DNA of 64,000 nt from Hanleya hanleyi (GCA_036873755.1 JAVTVY010033701.1:1-64000), one strand, 5' to 3'. Shown: positions 1 through 12,150, numbered from the stretch's first letter. Notes: generated by a model not told the origin, from the sequence alone. A program made the numbers and translations.

Positions 1-168
1 GGTGTATCATGATTGATGTGTTGTTGTGGAAGAACTGAATGATACTAACAAACAGTTGAAAGCCATCTGGACACTTTTTGTGAAACCGATTGTTTAACTG
101 GATCTGATCATTTTCACAATGACGTATTATCTCGTGCATGACAAGATATACACAGCATTATTACTTAC
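1..168 (-). other. NOX5: Start of a NOX5 intron running off the left edge
   Basis: Follows the donor GTAAGT. I see no exon or recognisable repeat in these bases. Confidence 0.6.
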
Positions 169-379
169 CCGATGGTGAGATTGTTGGTCACGTGCGGATA
201 CTGGACCAACAATTCCAGAAATTCCTCCCGAGTCACTCTTTCGTCCTGGTTTCTGTCTAAGTGGTCAAACAGGGTGGTGGTCAGTCGGTCAAGGAGCTGG
301 TCCTTCGATTCCATAGCACTGTCGATAAGGCACCACGACAAGGCAGTCCGCAATTCTTCGTAATCCAGGCTGCCATTTT
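169..379 (-). CDS. NOX5: NOX5 internal exon: second half of EF-hand 3 plus EF-hand 4
   Basis: NOX5 is a calcium-activated, superoxide-producing NADPH oxidase whose N-terminal EF-hands switch on the C-terminal dehydrogenase. This 211-bp exon starts after CTCAAG (acceptor) and ends at GTAAGT (163-168). It enters in phase 1 and leaves in phase 2. Joined to the exon at 7460-7610 it completes a canonical loop D-I-N-E-N-G-S-L-D-Y-E-E. A second loop follows, D-R-N-Q-D-E-R-V-T-R-E-E, in which the usual glycine at position 6 is Glu, so its calcium affinity may be reduced. The exon closes on YPHVTNNLTIG, which matches the family-typical P-G-V-x-E-N-L-T-I segment just before the membrane domain. The membrane and catalytic exons must lie off the left edge. 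Identification rests on conserved order and motifs recalled from NOX5 and on perfect splice phase; confidence is high. Confidence 0.9.
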
Positions 380-449
380 CTTGAGAATGATATAAATGAC
401 CCAAACACAGTTGTAACTACACTCTCAGAAATATTCAGGAAATTTCATT

Positions 450-840
450 TTTGCGGCAGAGATACACTCTCAGAAATATTCAGGTAATAGTCCTGAACTT
501 ACATGTATCTGGTTGTACATCCACAACTCAATTTCAGGGATTTTATCTGAAATCCAGGGATAATTCCTGAAATTCAGGTATATCATCCATGGATTAAAGC
601 TAAATTACTTGAATTTTAGGGGATTTTACGTACCTGAATAGCGTCGGGAACTTGCTAATCAGGGTGATAAATTTCCCTGAATTTCAGGGAAAATCCTCTC
701 ATTCAGGGATCTTATACCTGAAATTCAAATAATCATCCCTGAATTTGAGTCAAAATCCCCGAAATTGAGTTGTGGATATACAACCTGATCAGTTCAGGAC
801 TATTACCTGAATATTTTTGAGAGTGTATCTCTGCCGCAAA
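450..840. mobile_element. Foldback MITE next to a splice acceptor
   Basis: The ends are inverted copies of each other, starting TTTGCGGCAGAGATACACTC and continuing for about 50 bases with few mismatches. The interior is a patchwork of short imperfect repeats of the type ATTTCAGGGAT in both orientations. A partial extra copy of the terminal block lies at 419-440, only about 40 bp from the acceptor of the NOX5 exon at 379. No ORF is present. A non-autonomous DNA element is the simplest reading; I could not identify target duplications. Confidence 0.75.
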
Positions 841-1286
841 CTCGCACATTCATTGGCTACTAAAAGGGTTTTGAAGGCTCCTTTCAAGTCAAATTGCGAC
901 TAGCGGGTTTGAAATAGTCACAAACGGCCTTGAAATATTGTTGTGACATGTTGCTGTTGAGACCACGCTCGCTGACCACACGCTATTTGAGGTCGTGCTG
1001 CACCAAACGGTTTTGAAATGAACACAATCCATTGCGCACCTATTTCCCCACACCGTTGACTGTAAGTTTAGTATATAACTATGTTGTCAAACCTGCGATT
1101 CAGGCAGACTTCGATATTATTGAGTGTATTGATCGCGTGAAATTAGAAAATAGCTTATGATGGGAAACAAAATTGTTACCTAGGTTTGAGATAGGTTAAA
1201 GCATGATTTGATACTTGGTTATGAATTTCTCATGTCATGTTACCGATAACAATCAAACCTATCTCAATCCTAGATAACGTATAATA

Positions 1287-2310
1287 TTAACTCTACCAGA
1301 CCTTGGGGAGGGGCATTATGCACCCTACCAAACTTTCTGTCTCTGGAACAGCAAAAACTTGACAGCTGACACTATCTGACTTTACAGCTTATCATATTGG
1401 GATATTTTAAGCCTATTTGCATGACCTTCCGAGCAGAGGATCATGGGTAAATTCAAAATGGCGACAACGTGGGTATCAGAAAAGTGATGTTTTCGTTATT
1501 TTTCTTCAAAATATTTTATTTCACATCAGATAATTATTTACTAATTTATCATGTAGTATTCGCGAAGGAATGAAATAAATACAAAAATAAATTCGACCAA
1601 AAAATCTTATTTTTATGAAAATAACGTCACTCGAGTCATCACAACGGCCATCGTGGATTTTTTTTATATTTTGTGATAGAGCTTGACTTAGGCGTATAGT
1701 GTGGTAAGAAAAATTTCTTTTGTATCCTTTCACCAGTTCTGCCCATATCAACTGACAGGATGGCACTTCCGGTTAATATCTGCCTCTTTAGCCAAGGCCT
1801 ATCATTGTGACATGAAGACCAATCGTTGGGCCTATCTGGTCTGTGTTTTTTGGGGACATGTCCCGTTCCCTAATTGTTTTTCTTATCCCTTGACCTAGAC
1901 GGCTGAAACTTATCACAACATACCCTTGGATCTAGCTCAACCAGAAATTGTGAAACAAAATCCAAGATGACCGCTTTCATGACGTAAAAAAGGCTTCTTC
2001 GGTCCAAGTTTTAATTTGTTTTTTATTTATGTACTTCCTCCGTAAAAACTACATGATAAATTGGTAAATATTAACCTGGTGTAAAATAAAATAGTTTTTA
2101 CCCATTTTCCCCCTCGGATAAGCAGTAATTTTGACGAAAAATGACGAAAATATAATTTTTCTGATACACCACCTGGCCGCCATTTTGAATTTACCCATGA
2201 TCGAGGGGTTACGCAAATATGCTCAAAATGACCCCAATATGATAAAGCATAAAGTCACAGAGTGTCAACTCGCAGAAACTTTGGTAAGGGGGCTATAATG
2301 GTAAGGTTAA
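1287..2310. mobile_element. Two TTAA-flanked MITEs in inverted arrangement
   Basis: 1287-1730 reads in the forward sense of a family found throughout the window (TTAA then CTCTACCAGACC; the segments 'gatcatgggtaaattcaaaa' and 'agaaaagtgatg'). About 1829-2310 is the same family reversed, ending in a TTAA (2307-2310). Together they form a long potential hairpin. The family terminus, TTAA followed by CCCTACCTGGCC in better copies, recalls piggyBac-type elements, which insert at TTAA and begin CCC. No transposase is seen. Confidence 0.7.
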
Positions 2311-3334
2311 AAGTGATAAATACAGTCCGACTATCGGCCTGAAAACGATTACGGGATCAAATCGAGATATAGTAACATCACGGAACCTGCGTTTTCTGTA
2401 TACATATTTCGCCTGATAACATGTGTTGGGTAAAAATAAAAACATTCCAACTTGAATTTGATGATGGCTGCTACACACTCATGCCAAACTACAAACGCGC
2501 AGTGTAATGCAGTATTTGGAGTGTTTGAATGATTATAAACAATCCGAGTATGACTCAGTTACATCGAATTTTTAAATATCAACCGGGAATTAAATAACAT
2601 TTTTAGTGGATTTTCTGTATTCGTGATATTTGGAGCTGCCGGTGAACGGAAATTCGTTATCAAATTAGTTTGAGAATGCTCCAAACGAAATAAATATTGA
2701 ACATGTGGCAACGTTTATTCGGAATTATTGTATGAAAAAATGAGAAAATCTGTGACAACTAATACCCAGACCGACCAGACTGAGGACGCTTGGTGATTAG
2801 TGGAGTATGGAACGGCCATAATTGACAATAACGGGACCCCTCAGATCGGGGTGTTGGTCACCCTGTTGCTAAAGCTCTACCAGGCATTCATTACGTTCTG
2901 CTTCGCGCCTCTCCATTTAGCGCTGTAATGGTCTCACGGACTTTGCCGGAGTTGACCCAAGGTCATCTGTTGCCACAGTAAACGAACATGACGACCGTCT
3001 AACTGGGCGAATTAATATCAGCCGCGATTCACCAATATATATTTCTGCAACATATAGTTCTGAGGTAATTTGTCAAAAAGCTGCCTTCAAACTGTGTGAC
3101 ACTGCCGTTTTGTAACACACTGGATATCCGTTAAGTGTATTTCAAGATAAATATACGTTTTGCGATCAGTAAAATAGTTAGACAGATCAGTTCTTGGTTT
3201 CTGCAGGAATCCTGCAACAGATGGCGAGTCCCGTAGAGGGGTAAATGCAGCGTAGCGCAAAGCACCCTGGGAGAGGATGCCTGTTGCTGAGCAGAAGCCT
3301 GCTTTTTGTCCCCCGCCGCAACGCGGCCGGGGGA

Positions 3335-4260
3335 CTTTAAAATGGTTCTTGCTTCTATGTGTCCGTGCATGTCCGTGGATGTCCGTGCATGTCTGTTCGA
3401 ATGATTACTTCCTAACCCTTTGTTGGATTCTTCCGAAATCCGGCATACGCATTCCTTGTGACAAGACGCCAGTCGGTCTCGCATTTCAGCAACATCTGCC
3501 GGAAGGTGGCGCCACTGGGTCAAAATGGTTCTTGCTTCTATGTGTCCGTGCATGTCCGTGGATGTCCGTGCATGTCTGTTCGAATGATTACTTCCTAACG
3601 CTTTGTTGGATTCTTCCGAAATTCGGCATACGCATTCCTTGCGACAAGACGCCAGTCGGTATCGCATTTCAGCAACATCTGCCTGAAGGTGGCGCCACTG
3701 GGTCAAAATGGTTCTTGCTTCTATGTGTCCGTGCATGTCCGTGGATGTCCGTGCATGTCTGTTCGAATGATTACTTCCTAACCCTTCCTGGCGCCACTGG
3801 GTCAAAATGAATCTTGCTTCTTTGTGTCCGTGGATGTCAGTTACAAGCGATAACTTCCAAACGCTTTCTTGGATTCTTCCGAAATTCGGCATACGCATTC
3901 CTTGTGAGAAGACGCGATTGCGTACTGGATTTCAGTAACATTTGCCTGAAGGTGGCGCCACTGAGTTTCGCTTCTTCGTGTCCGTTCCAGTTGAAATGGG
4001 TCTTGCTCTCTTTGTGTCTGTGGATGTCTGTTCAAATTCTTCACAGGCGATAACTTCCAAAAGCTTTGTCCGATTCCTTCGAAATTTATCATATACACTC
4101 CTTGTGACCAGACATGACTTGGTATTGCGTTTCAGCAAGATCCACCTGAAGGTGGCGCCACTGGATCTTGTTCCAATCTTCTGTGCATGTCCGTGGTTTC
4201 CATTCAAATTCTTCACAAGCGATAACATTCAAATGCTTTGTCTAATAATTAGGCATCCCT
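3335..4260. repeat. 183-bp tandem repeat containing GGTGGCGCCA
   Basis: Three near-identical units start at 3341, 3524 and 3707 (exactly 183 bp apart), followed by diverged units up to about 4260. Each unit carries GGTGGCGCCACTG and a TCCGTGCATGTCCGTGGATG run. Because 183 is a multiple of three, the array is open in frames on both strands, giving repetitive long ORFs that I regard as by-products. It lies in the intron between the 7.5 and 0.38 kb exons. Confidence 0.85.
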
Positions 4261-4299
4261 AAATGCGTTCGTCATTTTTTCTTCTTTCTTCCGCTTCTC

Positions 4300-4750
4300 G
4301 CTGTTAGTTTTGAATTTCATGTCGCTTTAAATGAAGGACACCATTTTCTTAAATTTGCTTTCCAGTCCTTCTATTCCACATCATACACTAAAGCTTTTGC
4401 AGGAACCATATTTTATTTCGGAAGTATAATATGAAATAACTGGCGGGGCAATCCCCGCAGTACCGAACCTGTGTTAGTTTTGAATTTCGTGTCGCCTTAC
4501 ATGAAGGACAACATTTCCTTCAATTTTGCTATGAAATCATTCTATTCCACATCATATGATTTACCCTAAAGCTTTTGCATGAACCATATTTTTTATTTCA
4601 GAAGTATAATATGAAATAACTACCGAACCCCTGGTTTTTAAATTTCGTGTCCTCTTAAATGAAGGACAACATTTCCTTCAATTTTGCTATCAAACAATTG
4701 TATCTCACATCATATGATTTAGCCTAAAGCTTCTGCAGGAACCATTTGTG
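4300..4750. repeat. Three tandem copies of a 115-170-bp unit
   Basis: Units begin at 4301, 4471 and about 4631, each with GTTAGTTTTGAATTTCGTGT, a GAAGGACAACATTTCCTTCA segment and CTAAAGCTTTTGCAGGAACC. The first unit has a small inverted repeat (GCGGGG...CCCCGC) near 4444-4459. No coding content seen. Confidence 0.75.
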
Positions 4751-5209
4751 TCCACACATGTAACTTACTATATTAATTACAACTGAGTTCCTAAAGTTTG
4801 GGTGCACACTGTGCATATGATCAATTTCCTGAATTGAATTGAACCTTGTGGTTTTTCGAACTGACAGATGATGGCATGCAGTTGTTAGTGTGGTTGTTTC
4901 ATGTACAGGGAGCTTTCTATGGCTTTCATCTCAGCACACCTACCACTACCCTCAAGAACAGCATGTCCCCATCCCCAGGGCGCCGAGCCGCACCCTCTAT
5001 CTCCCAAACTAGCCCTCGACCGACCCTCATATATTGTGTTTGAGCATATATATCTCCAATATATCAGAAGCTGAAATTTGTGTGTTGTCTGCAATATTAG
5101 GATAATTGCAACCCCAAAAGGTTTCAATTTATCAGGCACAGACCCATGTTTTTGTATTTGGTAAATATGTCCCTTATCTATAGATTTTGCTTGGAATTGT
5201 TTTTTGTGC

Positions 5210-7215
5210 CAATCCACTTCTGGGTGGCGCCACCTCCGGCCAAGTTAAAATTGCATCTCCAGACAATAAATTTTGAAAACCTTAAGGATTCTTTCCAAAT
5301 TTGGTCTGGTGGTACCTTGCCTAAGATCTGGCTTGAGAATGTTTTTCATGTTGATAGGGGGAACACCTGAAAGCTAAGTTAAGTGCTTTCAGACAATAAC
5401 TTTTGAAAACCTGAATCGATTCATTCCAAATTTGGTGTGTAGGTACCTCGCCTCAATTTCTCGTTTGGCATTGTTTTTCATGCCGATCCACATATAGGTG
5501 GTACCACCTGGGGGCAAATTTAAAATTATGTTTCCAGACGATAACTTTTTAATACTCTAATGAATTCTTTCCAAGTTTGGTATACATATACCTTACCTGA
5601 AGGTTTCACCTGGTATTGTTATTCTTGTCGATCTGCTCATAGGTGGCGCCACCTGTAGGCCAAGTTAACATTTTCTATTTCCGATGTCAAGGGATCTTGC
5701 CTCAAGATCTCGGTTGGGATTATTTTTTATGCCTATCTGCCTACACATGGCGCTACCTGAGGACCAAGGTAAAATTGCATTTCCGGACAGTAACTGTTGG
5801 ACCGTAATGGATTCTTTTAAATTTGGTATGTGGATACCCTCAAGTTATCTTATGGGGCCTGTTAATGATGTTTTTCCTAAGTTTTACGTTTTTACTTTCT
5901 TCACAAATAATGAATGTTTCCTTTACTAAAGATGCAAAAGGCATGCCTCCAATCGTATTCGATCGACTGTATCTAGTTGCATATGCAAGATGTTGATTGG
6001 TATTGCGTTTCAAAAAGATCTGCCTGTAGGTGGACCCACTAGGGTTCTTTCCGTTCTTTTGTGCTGCAAGCAATAACTTTGAAATGCTTTGAAATGTTGC
6101 TCGAAATTTGATTTCAGGGCAATAACTTGAGAACTGCTCATCAAATTCTTCCCAAATTAGGCATGCATATACAGTGTACCTTGCCATGAGATGTTGTTTG
6201 GGAGTGAGTTATCCACTTCTGTTCAGAAAGGGATGCCACCTGATGACAAAATCTGAAATTTGTTTTTGGCCAATAACTTGAGAACTGCATACTCATAGGA
6301 TTCTTCTCAAATTTAGCATGCATGTACCATGCCAGGAGATGTTGCATGGGATTGCCTTTCCCTCACTTGCACTTACAGGTGGCGCCACCTGGTGGCAAAA
6401 TCCCAAATTTGTCTCCGGGTAATACCATGACCTAAGATGTCGCTTGATATTGCACTTCGCCCACTTGTGGCACCCCAGGTGTTAAATCAAAATTTGTTTT
6501 CAGCTATTAACTTGAGAACTGCTCATCGGAATCTCCTCAAATTTAGCATGCATGTATCATGCCAGGAGATGTTGCGTGGGATTGCGTTTCGCTCACTTTA
6601 CTTACAGGTGGTGCCACTTGGTTGCGAAAATACCAGAATTGTTTCCGGGTAATAACTTGAGAACCGCTCGTCAGATTCTTCTTAAATCTGGTATGAATAT
6701 ACCATGACATATGATGTCGCTTGGGATTGCGTTTCGTCCACTTGTGCTTACAGGTAGCACCACCTCGTGTCAAATCAATTTGATTTCGCTCATCAGATTT
6801 TTCTCCAATTTGGTATGCAGATACCATGCCATGATATGTCCCTTGAGATTGTATTTCACCTGCTTCTGCATCTGAAATTTGTTTCTGGCAATAATTTGAC
6901 AACTGCTCATCGGATTCTTCTCAAATTTGGTATTCATATGCCAAAAGATGTCACTTGGGATTGTGTTTCGCACACTTGTACATACAAATCTAAATTTGGT
7001 TTCCGGGCAATAACCCCTTTTCAGATTCTTCCCGAAATTTGCATGCTGATACACCATGTCATGAGATGATCCTTGGGATTGCATTTCGCCCACTTGCACC
7101 TACAGGTGGCGACACCTGGTGGCAAATTAGACAATAGGTTGAGGATGCATTCAGCTTCTCGTCAAATTTGGTTTTCAGATAATATGCCTTGAGATGTCAC
7201 TTGGGGTAGCTTCTC
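5210..7215. repeat. Degenerate satellite array built around a 12-bp palindrome
   Basis: About a dozen diverged units of roughly 110-270 bp, each with 'ccaaatttgg', 'gaattctt'-like and 'gcttgggattg' blocks and a central palindrome. Perfect GGTGGCGCCACC occurs at 5223-5234, 5642-5653 and 6378-6389. GGTGGTACCACC, also a perfect palindrome, is at 5497-5508. Imperfect versions lie near 6605, 6752 and 7104. A lone perfect copy sits far away at 24890-24901, near the 24.7 kb exon. All lie in introns of the oxidase gene. Confidence 0.85.
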
Positions 7216-7459
7216 AGTTACATAATTTCCATGCTTCATTGCATGGAAGCTAATTTACAGAAGCAAAAAAAATGTTCAGTCAACCGTTCTGGGTAAATTT
7301 TAAAACTTGGGAAGGCAGATAGACCCTTCCGCATCCAACGCCTATGAAGTATAGCAGTTGCCTCCCTCATGCATATCACCCCGAGACCAACAATGCTAGA
7401 AAATATTGCCGCCATTTCGGCGGGGGACTTAGTATCCTCTGGCTGCTTGTTCAACTTAC

Positions 7460-7610
7460 CGTTTATGTCGTAAATGGAGAATAGAACCATGAGCCTCTCT
7501 GTGGGACTGCCATGTGTGAAAATCTGAACGAATGCTTGTAACTCCGTCACACTCACTGATCCTGACTTGTCCTCGTCCGTTACGTCGAAGAGGCGTTCGG
7601 CAAAAAAGGA
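7460..7610 (-). CDS. NOX5: NOX5 internal exon: EF-hand 2 and first half of EF-hand 3
   Basis: This 151-bp exon follows the acceptor TTTCACAG and ends at donor GTAAGT (7454-7459), entering in phase 0 and leaving in phase 1. It encodes SFFAERLFDVTDEDKSG, then VTELQ, then HGSP and LFSIYDIN. The runs SFFAER..F, T-x-x-E-L-Q and I-x-x-HGSP-x-x-x-L are the most diagnostic NOX5 motifs in the window. EF loop 2 is D-E-D-K-S-G-S-V-S-V-T-E, a complete calcium-binding loop. The third loop begins at the exon end (D-I-N-) and is finished 7 kb away in the next exon. The intron on the 5' side is about 15.2 kb and the one on the 3' side about 7.1 kb, both filled with transposable elements and satellite. Confidence 0.93.
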
Positions 7611-7860
7611 CTGTGAAACGGAAGCAAGATACTTTGAGAATTGTTACACTGACTTTTATTCTAAGAGATCTTCTTGTAAGGACCCTGAATAAGGAGTTTG
7701 TCCAATTCACACCAAATACATGGCGGGAGTGCATATTATGTCAGGACAACCCTCCTGGAGCATTTCTAGGATGGGTGTCAGGGCAAATTGTGGGGAAGCT
7801 TTTCCTACATGTCAGTGTTTGTTTTAGGGGTCCGCTCGTGGTAAATCTGGGATACGTTAT

Positions 7861-9490
7861 GGAGATATACTATGGCTAGATCTTCATAACCATGACATTA
7901 ATTCCCGAAAATAAAATACCGATGATGTAAGAAAAAAGATCTACTCTTTTAGCCGAATTCGGAAAGGGTTTTGTCTCCCTTGTTCCACTCGGGGCGTATT
8001 GGTGCAGCGAACTTCCGGTAAGTACCATAGGCCCTCATAATTCGTTTCAGAAATTAAATATTCTATTTACTAGAAAATGATCCGTTCATGTATACAGCAT
8101 CTATCGGTTCGTGTACAAAATATAAATAGAATAGTTCTTTAAAAAAATATTCTGGAATAGTTTACAAATATATTATTCACAATAACTGCGGGGACTTCGG
8201 TAAAATGAATTCGAGGTGAATACTTCCCGGAAGCAGCTTTTCATGCCTCTAACATTGAAGAGCGGCAATTATATTGTTTCACAGAAAGTTTGTAAAATTC
8301 AATGTTACGGAAACTGTAATTTTCAAGGAAATATTCAAAAACATCACATTCCTGGTAGGCCTACCCTCCCAGAGTTCCCATTTTTTATTATCATAACCTA
8401 CTTGCAGGGTTATGCAAATAGACTTAAAATGACCCCAATATGATAAAATACAAAGTCGCAAAGTTTCTTAATTTCGGAGCGCGAAAGAATCCCCCAAGGC
8501 CACATATGGTTGAACCTACCTGGCCTGGGGAGAGGCGGATCCCCTCAGGTCTTCATCACGCCCCCCCCCCGCCCCCTCCTCCTTCCCAAGTTAATTCTTA
8601 TCATGCGCCTAGAAACGGAGTAGGCAGGAAATTTCTGACTTCATATCTCATCATATTGCGGTAAAGTTTTAGCTCATTCAGATTTCCTGGTTTAAATGGG
8701 CATTTTAATTCGTAAATCGACGGAGCATGAAAATAGGCGGAAATATGGCTTCCCGGAAGATAGAGCCACTTTGACATCATGGCGGTCATTATTTTAAAGT
8801 AAACTGTAAAGGGTCAATAATGCAACGCTAAATAACTTTCACAATGTAATACGAGTGAGCGAACATATATCCAAAAATCATTTTATCATATATATTAATA
8901 TAATAAATCAGTGGCAGTTTGGTTCAAAGGGGCTTAACTCTTATCAAATTTAAAAGGTGTTTTTTTTCCGACTGTTTTTCTTGTGTGATTATGTAACCTG
9001 ATAATGGTGCCCATTTAAATGAGTGAAATTGACGTGAATATCTCTCTGATGTATCTAAAATCATGTATGTGGGTGTTGGGCTTATGATATAATATATGGA
9101 ACAGTCGAACACTACTTCCGGCACCTTCATATATGTATGTACAGTGGTAGTACATTCCGTCTTCAATATTGTTATAAGTTTGGCTATTTATACAGACATC
9201 TGTCTATTTTTTCTCAATATATTTCCCCCGTTGCTTTTTTAACACACCGTTTTTAACACTTTTTATTGTGTTTTTAAAATCAGTTTTATTTTTTAATCAA
9301 CTCAATGCAATGATACTGGCGCGCATAATCCTAACGGATTGCATGCGCCATCCAAATTCAAAACTGACTCGCTGACACACAGACACAACTTGTCCTATTG
9401 TCGGGAAAAACCATGATAAGAAAGGAATATCCTTCCTTTCTGTTACTTTGTGGTTTTCTTTTTTTCAAAATTATCTGTCTGAAATCATAT
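7861..9490. other. Intron sequence with small MITE fragments
   Basis: Only pieces of the TTAA-flanked MITE family are recognisable, for example 'aaaatgaccccaatatgataaaa' sense at about 8428-8460 and ACCTACCTGGCCTGGGG at 8516-8532. I see no exon and no other repeat here. Confidence 0.5.
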
Positions 9491-9493
9491 AAC

Positions 9494-9660
9494 AAGTTTA
9501 CAGTAGCAATATGTTATTGCATTATTACAGTAAGTTACTGGCACCTTTGCTGCCAGTAAGTTACTGTAATATTTACAGTAACATCCTACTGTAAATTTTA
9601 CAGTAAGTTACTGGCACCTTTGCTGCCAGTAACTTACTGTAAAATTTATAATAATTTTTT
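9494..9660. repeat. Two adjacent TTACAGTAA hairpins
   Basis: 9525-9569 and 9598-9644 each form a near-perfect hairpin: arms TTACAGTAAGTTACTGGCA and their complement around the loop CCTTTGC. The two are near-identical and joined by further ACTGTAAAT motifs. Probably a small foldback element or its tandem duplication. Confidence 0.7.
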
Positions 9661-10017
9661 TACAATGTACAACCACATACCGTTCGTAGTAGTAATACTA
9701 TCACAATGTCTGCCCACTAAAACTGACACATTTGACTCTTTTTCATTTCAATTGGGGACAGTTTTTAAGTGAATTTACCAATGTACCAATCTGTTTATCA
9801 TTCTGTGTCAATTTTGTATGTATTACATAATCCTACATATAAATTTCATGGGTTAATTCAGGATGGAAGCCACATTGAAACCCCATATATAACAAAGGAT
9901 CTAGAACATAGAGTCAGGAGTTTGTCAAAGTCGTATATCTTCAAATGTTTGCGGTGTAGAAATTATATTATAAATATACAGGTCTGGCACGAAATTTTCT
10001 TAACTACGTTATCGGTC

Positions 10018-10599
10018 TTAATCCTACCTGGCCGGGGAGGCACTTCATCTTCCTGTGATTTATTTGCTCCTATATCCGGAAGGATAAGAATTCCAAAGTT
10101 GACACTCCTTGACTTTGTAGTTTAGCATATTGAGATCAATTTGAACCTATTTGCATACTCCCCCAAGCAGAGGATCATGGGTAAATTCAAAATGGTGACC
10201 ATGTGGGGTACCAGAAAAGTGATGTTTTCGTAATATTCCTTCAAAATTCGTGCTTTTCTGCTGGGAAAAGTGGACAAAGGCTATTTTATTTCACATCACA
10301 TCATTATTTACGAATTTGTATGAAGTTTTTGCGAAGAAAACACATAAATAAGAATACAATCGAAAAATCTGAACGAAAAACCGCCAAAAATGCCGTTTTG
10401 AAAATTACGTCACTGTGACGTCATCATGGTGGTCATTTGAGAATATTTTACATTTTCCAGTGGAGCTTGACCGGGAGATATAGTGTGGTAAGTTTCAACA
10501 CTCTAGCCTTAGGGATGGCAAACATATGTAGGGAGGGGGCACTTTCGGCCCCTCCCTAGGCTGAGGTACACCCCAAATCGGTCAGGTCATGTAGGGTTA
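10018..10599 (+). mobile_element. TTAA-flanked MITE copy
   Basis: Begins TTAATCCTACCTGGCC and ends GTAGGGTTAG. Internally it has the family landmarks: 'gatcatgggtaaattcaaaa', 'agaaaagtgatgttttcg', TGACGTCA-like text near 10409-10424 and 'gtggtaagtttcaa'. No ORF of its own. Confidence 0.78.
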
Positions 10600-11650
10600 G
10601 ATAAGAAAAGAAGTCCACCATGAGACCCCCCTCATAATCACATCCAAATGTCAGCTTTAGCTTTTAGGTGAGTTCCATCGAAACACAGAATATCAGGGGA
10701 ATGATTCAGGTTGTGAAGATAATATTTGAACTCAGTAACATTGAGTTTTAAGGTGTTTCATTGTCTTTCAGACGTAGAAAATTTGATGATAAAGCCCCCC
10801 CCCCCCTCCCCTCCCGGGATAATAGTTTTATATTGAAACACTAATTTACAGTAGAGCCAATCCAGAAATAAACTGAGATATTTTGATCTTGTAGATTTTT
10901 TTTATATAAATTATTTTGTATGGATGAGAGAATCTAAGAAATAACAAAGATTTCAATGGTTTCAGTGAAAAATATACACACAGCATGCTATCTTAAAAAA
11001 AATAAAAATAATGAACATAGTGAACTTTAAATTACTTTGCTTTTATATACTTTTACCGCATTTACTGATTAAAGTTTGTCACACAACATAGGTCCTTCAC
11101 CAGGCCGATTTCTGGCAATTAAAAAAAAAATGCCATAATCGTATGTCAAAAGATATGAGAAAGCCCAAATCGAAAGTGTAAGTAGGGCTGAAAATCTAGT
11201 GCAAATTTGAGATTTTGGGGATAGGTTCATTATTCATTAGCAGTTGCGTTTTATGCTCATTTGTCTATAAATGTAGGATTATGGGATATATCGGTGGACT
11301 TCCGGCAAACGAAAGGTGAAGAAACCCCTCCTTATTGTAGAGAAAAAAGTTCCATTAGGATAAGAAGCAATACATATAAATAGTTATGGTGTCGTCAGTA
11401 GTCCATTATTGTTCAGTTCCCTCATATATTAGGATACATGTATATGCTAGGGGCAGTGTGGTTACTTCATAGTTTTCACACGAAGAGGCGCAATAAAAGC
11501 GCGGCTGAGATAACAAAGTTATGTCTTAGAATCCTTCGTATACTAGTCTAAATTTGAGGTGCATATAAAGGTTTTCCTGTTAAGTCATGTGGTTATTTTT
11601 GCCGGATGTCAATTTTTCTCACCTCTTATATAATTACATATCTCACCACT
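10600..11650. other. Intron sequence without genes
   Basis: AT-rich with a C-run near 10796. A module of about 60 bp at 11453-11512 (GTGTGGTTACTTCATAGT through GCGCGGCTGAGATA) recurs elsewhere in this window in association with Penelope-derived pieces. Nothing else supported. Confidence 0.5.
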
Positions 11651-11654
11651 TTAG

Positions 11655-12150
11655 ATGGAATTATTATGTTTTATCCCCCCCCCCCCCACCAAACTTTCTG
11701 CGCTATCTCCGGAACGACAAAAAATAGAGAGACGAAACTCCATGACTTTATAGTTTGGGGTCATTTTGAGACTATTGGCATGACCCCCTGAGGAGAGGAT
11801 CATGGGTAAATTCAAGATGGCGGCCATGTGGTGTCCCAGAAAAGTGATGTTTTTGTTACAATTCTTCAAAATCTCTGCTTTTCTGCGATGAAAAGTGGAC
11901 AAAAACTATTTTATTTTACATCACATAATTATTTACTAATTTACCATGCTGTTTTTGCGGAGAAATTGCATAAATAGCGGCATCTTGGATTTTTCACATT
12001 TGCTGGTAGAGCTTGACCCATAGGTATAGTGTGGTAAGTTTCAGGCCCCTAGCTCAAGGGGTAAGAAAAATAAATAGGGGCTGGGGGCATTTCGCCCCCC
12101 CCCCCCCAGTCCAGGACAGGTCCCCAAAAGCCCAAGCCAGATAGGGTTAA
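11655..12150 (+). mobile_element. TTAA-type MITE copy, 5' end eroded
   Basis: Internal family sequence is well preserved, including AAGATGGCGG at 11814-11823. The right terminus reads AGCCAGATAGGGTTAA (ending 12150). The left terminus is replaced by a C-rich run, so it is a truncated copy. Confidence 0.75.

Noticed and set aside
3131..3898. A 255-codon ORF on the minus strand with repeated motifs
   Set aside because: It coincides with the 183-bp tandem array, whose unit length is divisible by three. The plus strand is open too, and there is no family resemblance.
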